A stretch of DNA of 7,873 bases from Deltaproteobacteria bacterium (GTDB lineage: Bacteria; Desulfobacterota; SM23-61): positions 1-7,873 of the forward strand of contig JAPLIW010000704.1 in the NCBI GenBank assembly GCA_026388915.1, given 5' to 3'. The notes beneath the pieces are model-generated. The model saw only the letters and a program-made list of their open reading frames with translations. It was not told the origin of the DNA and made no database searches. Made by a program: the position numbers and the translations under genes. Positions 1 to 5,402 of the stretch are shown here, one piece after another. Numbering within the stretch: position 1 is the stretch's first letter; the number at the start of each line of letters is the position of its first letter.

Positions 1-673
1 TGAGCATATCTTTTCCCCGGGCGATGAGCAGATCGCTCGCGGCGGCCCCCGAGGTGATCACCTCGAATAAGACGTCGGGGTTCAGGCCAGCTTTCAGGCC
101 CAAGACCAACCCCTCAATGGCCGCGGCCTGGTTGAGGTAAAGGGTGTGATTAATGACCAGCTTCAGGGTCGCTCCATCGCCGCTCTTTCCCGCATAAACC
201 GTTTTCTTGCCGATTCGATCGAGAACGGGCTTGATCCTTTCAAAGACGGATCTCTTACCCCCCGCCATGAAGACCATGTTTCCCACCCGGGCTTGGGCCG
301 ATGAGCCGGAAATGGGGACATCCATCCACTCGACCCCTTTCTTCGCCAGTCTCTTTCCCAAGGCCCTGCTCTCCCATGGAGGGGACGTGCTGGTATCCGC
401 CACGATCTGGCCCTTTTGCACCCCCTCCACAACTCCCTTCTTCCCTTCCACCGCCTCAAGCACCGCATCCCAATTGGGAAGGGATAAAAGAATCAGGTCC
501 GCCCCTTTAGCCGCTTCCTGGGGAGAATTCAAGGCCCTCAGACCCAGGGGCACGAGATCGGTCATCTGTTTCCTGACGATGTCGAACCCCGTCACCCTAT
601 ATCCGGCTTTCATCAGCAAGATGGCGATGGGGGTTCCCATCAGCCCGAGGCCGACGACTGATATTTTTTCCAT
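1..673 (-). CDS. HIBADH-family NAD(P)-dependent 2-hydroxyacid/semialdehyde dehydrogenase (3' end missing)
   Basis: This is a beta-hydroxyacid dehydrogenase of the family that includes 3-hydroxyisobutyrate dehydrogenase and tartronate semialdehyde reductase (GarR), cytoplasmic enzymes that interconvert a semialdehyde and a hydroxyacid. The 224 visible residues begin MEKISVVGLGLMGTPIA, a Rossmann fold with GLGLMG at residues 8-13. Asp31 ends the second strand, which hints at NAD over NADP. DTSTS is at 93-97. The substrate loop DVPISGS (118-124) carries the expected Ser122. GDGATLK (165-171) supplies the catalytic Lys171, with Asn175 after it. Family members are about 290-300 residues, so roughly 70 C-terminal residues lie beyond base 1. 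The ATG at 673-671 matches the family N-terminus. An in-frame GTG at 679-677 lies 8 nt after a G7 run that could act as Shine-Dalgarno, so the true start may be two codons upstream. The exact substrate is not readable from the sequence; GarR-like activity is a context inference. Confidence 0.93.
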   Translation of the reverse strand, partial: MEKISVVGLGLMGTPIAILLMKAGYRVTGFDIVRKQMTDLVPLGLRALNSPQEAAKGADLILLSLPNWDAVLEAVEGKKGVVEGVQKGQIVADTSTSPPWESRALGKRLAKKGVEWMDVPISGSSAQARVGNMVFMAGGKRSVFERIKPVLDRIGKKTVYAGKSGDGATLKLVINHTLYLNQAAAIEGLVLGLKAGLNPDVLFEVITSGAAASDLLIARGKDML

Positions 674-706
674 GCCCACGGCCTTTTCCCCCCCTTTTTC
701 TATCCT

Positions 707-753
707 GTTCAAATTCGAAATTCGAAGCACGAAATTCGAAACAAGTTCAAATT
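707..753. repeat. TTCGAA-rich nested direct repeats
   Basis: An 11-bp unit CGAAATTCGAA occurs at 716-726 and again at 730-740, separated by GCA. The pair is bracketed by a 9-bp direct repeat GTTCAAATT at 707-715 and 745-753. Each inner unit contains the palindrome TTCGAA. The block is far more AT-rich than the genes and sits 34-80 nt upstream of the HIBADH-type start. I recall very similar TTCGAATTTCGTGCTTCGAA strings between genes in many deltaproteobacterial assemblies, so a dispersed repeat is more likely than a specific operator. Confidence 0.75.
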
Positions 754-827
754 TCTTAAATATGAATGTTCGTAACCCTTTAGCTCTTTGAAAAAGGTAA
801 CTATTCGCCTCTGAAAAGATCTCCCAG

Positions 828-872
828 AAATCCTCCCTGCCCCCCTTTGTAAAGGGGGGTTAGGGGGGATTT
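828..872. repeat. 45-bp nested palindrome with C6/G6 stem
   Basis: The core CCCCCCTTTGTAAAGGGGGG (840-859) is a perfect 9-bp inverted repeat around a 2-nt loop. It is enclosed by outer arms AAATCCTCCC (828-837) and GGGGGGATTT (863-872), which pair at 9 of 10 positions; the exception is a U-G wobble in plus-strand RNA. It lies 73 nt past the stop of the Gfo/Idh gene. No U-tract follows it on the minus strand, so it is not a canonical intrinsic terminator, although the stem could still impede polymerase or protect RNA ends. It looks like a dispersed palindromic repeat. The rest of 680-944 holds no gene and no convincing promoter that I can see. Confidence 0.8.
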
Positions 873-944
873 CAGCGATGGGATCTCAATCGATAGGGCT
901 TCGATATGGTTTTCAGACGGCTAAATTGATACGATTATCTTTGG

Positions 945-2000
945 TTACATTTTGAGATCAACTGGCCTCCCCGTGCGCGCCGAGTCTATGGCGGCTCGAA
1001 TCAAGGCCAGGGCCGCCAGAGCTCCCCGTCCGTCGGTTTCCGGTTTTTTCCCCGAACGGATACAGCTTGCAAACTCGTCGACCTCTTCGAGAATGGGGTC
1101 TCCAATCGATAAAGGGATCGTTTCCGGTTTATCTTTGCTCTTGTCGAAGCGTTGCAGGAGGGTGTATTGGTCCACCACCGACCAGATCCGCAAATACTCG
1201 TCAAAAGGCACATTGGGCAATGAGAGGTTGCAGAAGAGATGGCCGTCGGTTCCATAGACCCGGACCCAGTTCGCCCTCGGCGAGGAATAGGTCGAACCGA
1301 GATAGCCCAGAACGCCCGACTCAAACTGGAACGTCGTCATGGTCACATCCTCCACATCCGCGGCGGTGTAGAGTTTGCTGAAAAAGGCGAAAACGTTTTT
1401 AACCGGCCCAAAGTAATATTGGAGGGTATCGGCGTGATGGACCCCCATGGTCATGAGCGCCCCTGCGGGGCATCCTGAATCGTCCCCGGTCCATCGCCAC
1501 TTGTCCGGAGTCAACTCGAACCCGAGCCGGGCGGAAAAATTGGATTCCACCATGACCGGATTGCCGATCGCCCCGGCATCCAGGAGCTCTTTGATCTTCC
1601 GGAATCCGGACAATCGGCGCATATCATGGCCCACCAGGAGGACCGCCCCCGCCTTTTCACAGGCTTCAACCATTTTTTCCCCGTCGGCCAAGGTATTGGC
1701 GATGGGTTTGTCTACAAAGACGTGTTTCCCGTTTTGAGCCGCTAACAGGGCGTGCTCGGCATGGATTGAATTCGGGGTTGTGAGGAGAATTCCTTCTACA
1801 TCGTCTCTCTTCAGGACATCCTCAAAGTTCTTCTCTTGATCACATCCATACTTTTTACTGAAGGTCTCCCGTTTCTCCGGGCTTCGGGTGTAGCAAGTCA
1901 CCATTCTTAGCTTCCGGCTTCTCTGGACGGCGTTGGCAATCACCCCCGACCAACTCCCGACCCCGATGAGAGCGACCCCTACCCGATCCTCATCCCTCAT
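945..2000 (-). CDS. Gfo/Idh/MocA-family NAD(P)-dependent oxidoreductase
   Basis: This 351-residue protein has the length and architecture of the Gfo/Idh/MocA family, cytoplasmic dehydrogenases that oxidise a hydroxyl group of a sugar, inositol or sugar acid. The N-terminal Rossmann fold shows VALIGVGSWS (9-18). TTPNSIHAEH (74-80 onward) and VFVDKPIA (94-101) form the family's nucleotide/active-site region, with Lys98 as the conserved lysine. The C-terminal domain contains GALMTMGVHHAD (180-191), where His188 fits the catalytic histidine. The usual Asp four residues before that His is replaced by Thr184, so the familiar Lys/Asp/His triad is incomplete. The ATG at 2000-1998 follows AGAGGGGG with a 5-nt spacer. 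The gene stands alone between repeat-filled gaps, with its own promoter candidate at 2228-2200. Specificity cannot be read from sequence; a non-classical activity within the family is possible. Confidence 0.93.
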   Translation of the reverse strand: MRDEDRVGVALIGVGSWSGVIANAVQRSRKLRMVTCYTRSPEKRETFSKKYGCDQEKNFEDVLKRDDVEGILLTTPNSIHAEHALLAAQNGKHVFVDKPIANTLADGEKMVEACEKAGAVLLVGHDMRRLSGFRKIKELLDAGAIGNPVMVESNFSARLGFELTPDKWRWTGDDSGCPAGALMTMGVHHADTLQYYFGPVKNVFAFFSKLYTAADVEDVTMTTFQFESGVLGYLGSTYSSPRANWVRVYGTDGHLFCNLSLPNVPFDEYLRIWSVVDQYTLLQRFDKSKDKPETIPLSIGDPILEEVDEFASCIRSGKKPETDGRGALAALALIRAAIDSARTGRPVDLKM

Positions 2001-2030
2001 GGATACCCCCTCTTTTCCTTGCCGACTTTC

Positions 2031-2167
2031 TAACAGGTTGCTGAAGAAGTCTTTTGGGGTTCTGGGTCGTCATTCCTGCGGAAGCAGGAATCCAGTCCTT
2101 TCAAGGGATTCTGGACTCCCGCTTTCGCGGGAGTGACGAGAAATTGGGTTTTCTCCGCATCCTGCTA
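2031..2167. repeat. MITE-like nested palindromic element in the dehydrogenase gene leader
   Basis: Three layers of inverted repeat share one centre. Outer ends TAACAGGTTGCTGAAGAA (2031-2048) and TTTCTCCGCATCCTGCTA (2150-2167) match at 13 of 18 positions as inverted repeats. Middle arms span 2067-2095 and 2111-2139, complementary at 24 of 29 positions. Each middle arm is itself a hairpin: ATTCCTGC-GGAA-GCAGGAAT (2072-2091) and ACTCCCGC-TTTC-GCGGGAGT (2115-2134), both perfect 8-bp stems with 4-nt loops. Both outer ends start with TA, as expected if TA was the target. There is no coding capacity, so any transposition would need an enzyme supplied in trans. The inner hairpins resemble the widespread GTCATTCCCGCG palindromes. 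The element ends 30 bp before the dehydrogenase ATG and lies downstream of the 2228-2200 promoter, so it would be transcribed in the leader. Confidence 0.75.
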
Positions 2168-2199
2168 AAATGATTGGAGATGAAAAGATTTTCCAAGCC

Positions 2200-2228
2200 A
2201 TTGTACCCTTTGGTTATTGGGGGGTCAA
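2200..2228 (-). promoter_or_regulatory. Sigma-70-type promoter for the Gfo/Idh/MocA gene
   Basis: On the minus strand there is TTGACC (2228-2223), a 17-nt spacer (2222-2206) and TACAAT (2205-2200). Each hexamer matches consensus at 5 of 6 positions and the spacing is optimal, the best promoter match I found. The orientation points at the dehydrogenase gene. A start site near 2193 would give a leader of about 190 nt that includes the whole palindromic element at 2031-2167. No transcript evidence is available. Confidence 0.6.
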
Positions 2229-2425
2229 ATTATTTCCCTCCCGCGCTCCGGAAATCACGGGAAATTCCGAATAGACCCGCCCTTTGGCTTTCAACGAATT
2301 TGGAGATGATCCGAAACTGCTTTGTCGAACGGCTCAAACCGGAATACGGGGTGAGCTTCATGCGGAAGTCGAAAGGGAGTCAGAAGGTTTGCACCTCTTA
2401 CGGCGCGAGGGGAAACGAGGGGGAT
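2229..2425. other. Gene-free stretch, part of a 503-bp gap (2001-2503)
   Basis: I see no gene here. Reading frames on both strands give short peptides without recognisable motifs, and none has a good ribosome binding site leading into a plausible protein. The only structure is a modest inverted repeat, ATTTCCC (2232-2238) with GGGAAAT (2259-2265). The rest of the gap is covered by the promoter at 2200-2228, the palindromic element at 2031-2167 and the stem-loop at 2426-2501. Confidence 0.6.
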
Positions 2426-2501
2426 GCAAAGAGCAAAGCGCATAGCGTCGAGAATTCCCATTCCCGGCTTGGCGCTATGCGCTCTGCTCCACGCGCTTTG
2501 C
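2426..2501 (-). terminator. Stem-loop immediately after the ABC operon
   Basis: The arms 2431-2447 (GAGCAAAGCGCATAGCG) and 2473-2489 form a 17-bp stem around a 25-nt loop. The one non-Watson-Crick position is an A/C mismatch on plus-strand RNA but a U-G wobble on minus-strand RNA, so the operon transcript would pair along the whole stem. Outer GCAAAG/CTTTGC segments (2426-2431, 2496-2501) can extend it across a bulge. It begins 3 nt after the ATPase stop. There is no U-run on the distal side, so it may be a 3'-end stabiliser or Rho-dependent end rather than an intrinsic terminator. It could also be a dispersed repeat of the GCATAGCG type. Confidence 0.5.
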
Positions 2502-2503
2502 GG

Positions 2504-3595
2504 TTACACGAGGGTCTTTTCGTCCCGGATGTCGAAGAGGTGCATATTTGCCATGGTGGGCTTTAGGCACAGACTGGCGTGTGGCTTGGCCTGGGTTTTC
2601 GGTTCCGCCCGGGCGATGAGCGACTGCTCGGCGGCTTTCACGTCCAGGTAGACCTCGCTTCCCAGGGGCTCCATGACTTCCACGATCACCGTAAAGGTCT
2701 CCCCGGGGGCCGCACAGGCGGCCTCCGGCAAATCTTCCGGACGGATCCCGAAAATCACCCGCTTCTCCGGGTAATCTTTCAGCTTGGCCGCTTTGTCCGC
2801 GGGAATTTTCAGTTTCACCGCGGGCCCCTGGAAATACAGCGCGCCGCCTTCTGAAGCCACTTCGCCTTCCAGGAAGTTCATGGCCGGGCTGCCGATGAAG
2901 CCGGCGACGAATTTGTTGGCCGGGTGGAAGTAGAGTTCCAGGGGGGGACCGACCTGCTGCTTCAGCCCGTCCTTCATCACCACGATCCGGTCGCCCATGG
3001 TCATGGCTTCCACCTGGTCGTGGGTGACGTAAATGATGGTTGTCTGGAGCCGATCATGGAGCTTCTTCAGCTCCACCCGCATCTGCACCCGCAGCTTGTC
3101 ATCCAGGTTGGAGAGAGGTTCGTCGAAGAGGAAAACCTTGGGTTTGCGCACGATGGCCCGGCCCACGGCGACCCGCTGGCGCTGCCCGCCGGAGAGGGCC
3201 TTGGGCTTGCGGTCGAGAAGCTCCTTGATGTTCAGGATTTCCGCCGCGTCCTTCACCCGCTGTTCGATCTCGGCCTTGGGAAATTTGCGCAGGGTCAGGC
3301 CGAAGGCCATGTTCTGGTAAACCGTCATGTGGGGGTAGAGGGCGTAGTTCTGGAAGACCATGGCGATATCCCGGTCTTTGGGGGGAAGGTTGTTGACCAC
3401 TTTGTCGTCGATTAAGATATCCCCGGAGGTGATGTCCTCCAGGCCCGCCACCATGCGAAGGGTGGTCGTCTTGCCGCAGCCGCTGGGACCGACCAGGACC
3501 ATGAACTCCTTGTCGGGGATTTCCAGGTCGAAATCCCTCACCGCCTTGACTTCGCCGAAATGCTTGTTCAGCTTCTGCATCAAAACTTTAGCCAT
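2504..3595 (-). CDS. CUT1 sugar ABC transporter ATP-binding protein (MalK/UgpC/MsmX type)
   Basis: This is the cytoplasmic ATPase that would power the importer encoded just upstream. The 363 residues match the MalK/UgpC length of about 355-370. Visible motifs are Walker A GPSGCGKTT (36-44), Q-loop Gln82 in VFQNYALYPHMTV, signature LSGGQRQ (134-140), Walker B VFLFDEP (154-160), D-loop LSNLD (161-165) and switch His192 in VTHDQVEAM. Residues from about 235 onward form the C-terminal OB-fold/TOBE regulatory domain, including FGIRPEDL. All catalytic residues are intact. The ATG at 3595-3593 is 4 nt after the preceding permease stop. Its ribosome binding site AAAGGAG (3609-3603) overlaps that permease's last codons, which suggests translational coupling. 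ATPases of this group can serve several importers, so it may have partners elsewhere. Confidence 0.97.
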   Translation of the reverse strand: MAKVLMQKLNKHFGEVKAVRDFDLEIPDKEFMVLVGPSGCGKTTTLRMVAGLEDITSGDILIDDKVVNNLPPKDRDIAMVFQNYALYPHMTVYQNMAFGLTLRKFPKAEIEQRVKDAAEILNIKELLDRKPKALSGGQRQRVAVGRAIVRKPKVFLFDEPLSNLDDKLRVQMRVELKKLHDRLQTTIIYVTHDQVEAMTMGDRIVVMKDGLKQQVGPPLELYFHPANKFVAGFIGSPAMNFLEGEVASEGGALYFQGPAVKLKIPADKAAKLKDYPEKRVIFGIRPEDLPEAACAAPGETFTVIVEVMEPLGSEVYLDVKAAEQSLIARAEPKTQAKPHASLCLKPTMANMHLFDIRDEKTLV

Positions 3596-3599
3596 ATCC

Positions 3600-4436
3600 T
3601 CACTCCTTTAACGCGCCGGTCATGCCGGCGACATAGTGTTCCACAAAAAATGAGTATACCAGAGCCACCGGAACGGAAGCAAGCAGGGCGCCGGTCATAA
3701 GCGGACCCCAGTGGTAGACATCGCCCCGGACCAGCTCGGTAATGAGGCCCACGGGAACCGTCTTCTGGGTGTTTGTGGATATGAAGGTCAGGGCGTAGAG
3801 AAATTCGTTCCACGAAAGGGTGAAGGCAAAGATGCCCGCGGAGAGAATTCCCGGCAGGGCCAACGGAACGACGATCTGCCAGAAGACTCGAAAGCGGCTC
3901 GCTCCGTCAATCATGGCGCACTCTTCCATCTCTTTGGGAATGGACTTGAAGTATCCCATGAGCAGCCAGGTGCAGAAGGGGATGAGAAAGGTTGGATAGA
4001 CCAGAACCAGAGACCAGAGGCTGTCCCAGAGTTTCAATTCAAAGATGATCGTGGCCAGGGGGATGAAGAGGATCGTCGGAGGCACCAGGTAACTGAAGAA
4101 GATGGAGATTCCAATGGTTCCCGAGGTCCTAAAGCGCAGCCGCTGGATGGAGTAGGCCGCTAACAGGCTTGCCCCCAGAGAAAGGAGAGTGGCCAGGATG
4201 GATACAAAGAAAGTATTCACCATCCACTGAGTGAAGAGAGTCTCCTTGAACAACATGATGACGTTGTGCAAAGTCGGTTCGTGAATCAGGAAAGGGTTCA
4301 ATTTGAGGTTATAGAGTTCAGCGTCAGACTTGAAGGCGGTAATAAACATCCAGTAAAAGGGAAAAAGAAGGACGAAGAGGAAGACTAAAAGGGGGAGGTA
4401 AAATTTAATAAATTTTTCAACCCATCTTTCTCGCAA
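3600..4436 (-). CDS. CUT1 sugar ABC transporter permease (MalG/UgpE-like)
   Basis: This is the second inner-membrane channel subunit, 278 residues with about six hydrophobic segments: near 12-32, 73-95, 105-130, 138-160, 190-210 and 241-265. The cytoplasmic EAA loop that docks on the ATPase is readable as EMEECAMIDGAS (169-180), with the invariant Gly178 and the downstream VVPLALPG. The second Ala of the EAA core is Cys173. LSWNEFLYAL (207-216) is typical of MalG-type permeases. The start is TTG at 4436-4434. It has AGGA 8 nt upstream, inside the end of the preceding gene; an in-frame stop lies a few codons further upstream, and the next in-frame ATG (residue 30) would delete the first membrane segment. 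It is 4 nt from each neighbour, as expected in a compact operon. Confidence 0.96.
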   Translation of the reverse strand: MRERWVEKFIKFYLPLLVFLFVLLFPFYWMFITAFKSDAELYNLKLNPFLIHEPTLHNVIMLFKETLFTQWMVNTFFVSILATLLSLGASLLAAYSIQRLRFRTSGTIGISIFFSYLVPPTILFIPLATIIFELKLWDSLWSLVLVYPTFLIPFCTWLLMGYFKSIPKEMEECAMIDGASRFRVFWQIVVPLALPGILSAGIFAFTLSWNEFLYALTFISTNTQKTVPVGLITELVRGDVYHWGPLMTGALLASVPVALVYSFFVEHYVAGMTGALKE

Positions 4437-4440
4437 GGCC

Positions 4441-5376
4441 CTATTCCTCTCTTCTCATGTATTTATAGCAAATCAAAACACAGACCACCAGGACAGGAAG
4501 GATAAAAGCCGAAATCGCCGCACCCTCCCCGAACTGGCCTCCCGGAATGGCGCGCTGGAAGGAAAGGGTACCGTAGAGGTGCGTGGCGTTGGCCGGTCCC
4601 CCTTTGGTGATCACCCAAATCAGTTGAAAGTCAGCGAACGTCCAAATGGCGGAAAAAGTGGTCACCACGGCCAGAAGAGGGGTGACCAAAGGGAGGGTCA
4701 CATGTCGGAAGCGATGCCACCCCCCGGCTCCGTCAATAGAAGCCGCTTCATAGAGCGTTGGGTTGATGGTTTGCAAGCCAGCCAAAAGACCGATGGTGAA
4801 AAAGGGGATCCCGCGCCAGACATTGGCGGTGATCAAACAGATCTGGGCGTTGAGCGGGTTGCCCAGATAGTCGATTTTATGGCTGATGAGCCCGGCCTTT
4901 ATCAGGATCCAGGTAATGCCGCTGAAGGTTGTGTCAAAAAGCCACCAAAAGCAGATGGCGGAAAGGACTGTGGGAATGATCCACGGCAAAAGGACAGTAG
5001 CCCGGACAAGCCCCTTGGCCCGAAAATCGCGGTTCAGGACGATGGCCAGGGCGAATCCCAGAAGAAGCTTGAAAAAAACCGCGGCGATGGTATAGAGGAA
5101 AGTAAAATAAGTTACCTTCCAGAAAAGGGCATCTTTGAACAGGCTGATATAATTGCCCAGCCCGATAAACTCTCCTCTCCTTCCAACCAGCGCGTTGGTG
5201 AAACCAAGCCAGATTCCCAGGATCAGCGGATAAGCCAGGAATAGAAGGAGAAGAATCAGGGCGGGGATTACAAAGGCAACCCCCATGACCGTGCGGTCTT
5301 CCAGGAGGCTGAACCAGCGCCATTGGGGGCCCAGCCTCCTTTCCGGTTGAAGAGCGGTATTGGCTGTATTTCTCAA
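4441..5376 (-). CDS. CUT1 sugar ABC transporter permease (MalF/UgpA-like)
   Basis: This is the first inner-membrane channel subunit, 311 residues. A cytoplasmic N-terminus of about 30 residues precedes six hydrophobic segments, near 31-58, 90-115, 125-147, 180-202, 231-255 and 285-305. The EAA loop is canonical: YEAASIDGAG (209-218) followed by HVTLPLVTP (225-233). VITKGGPANAT (265-275) is the conserved periplasmic-side motif of MalF-type permeases. It lacks the large P2 loop of enterobacterial MalF, which is normal for CUT1 homologues. The chosen start is TTG at 5376-5374, with AGGA 7 nt upstream. No ATG occurs in frame until residue 31, inside the first membrane segment, so TTG is the best start. 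The gene lies 26 nt after the binding-protein stop and 4 nt before the next permease. Confidence 0.95.
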   Translation of the reverse strand: MRNTANTALQPERRLGPQWRWFSLLEDRTVMGVAFVIPALILLLLFLAYPLILGIWLGFTNALVGRRGEFIGLGNYISLFKDALFWKVTYFTFLYTIAAVFFKLLLGFALAIVLNRDFRAKGLVRATVLLPWIIPTVLSAICFWWLFDTTFSGITWILIKAGLISHKIDYLGNPLNAQICLITANVWRGIPFFTIGLLAGLQTINPTLYEAASIDGAGGWHRFRHVTLPLVTPLLAVVTTFSAIWTFADFQLIWVITKGGPANATHLYGTLSFQRAIPGGQFGEGAAISAFILPVLVVCVLICYKYMRREE

Positions 5377-5402
5377 ACTTAAATCCTGGTATTCAGAAAA
5401 AA

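Noticed and set aside
707..753. Possible CRISPR-like repeat-spacer structure
   Set aside because: There are only two copies of an 11-bp unit with a 3-bp gap. No regular spacers and no cas genes are present.
207..791. Open reading frame on the plus strand, 194 codons
   Set aside because: It is antisense to the HIBADH-type gene, whose minus-strand product shows clear family motifs. The plus-strand product has no recognisable domain and runs into the AT-rich repeats.
828..872. Intrinsic terminator for the Gfo/Idh/MocA gene
   Set aside because: The stem is strong, but no U-run follows it in the minus-strand direction and similar palindromes occur as dispersed repeats, so I list it as a repeat.
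2174..2566. Plus-strand reading frame of 130 codons in the gap before the ATPase gene
   Set aside because: Its translation has no family motif, it crosses the stem-loop at 2426-2501 and it overlaps the 3' end of the ATPase gene in antisense. Its first codons also overlap the promoter region. I take it as chance.
4579..5244. Long plus-strand reading frame opposite the MalF-like permease
   Set aside because: The product is Gly/Lys/Asp-rich and unlike any protein I recognise. It mirrors the permease codons, a common shadow in this composition.
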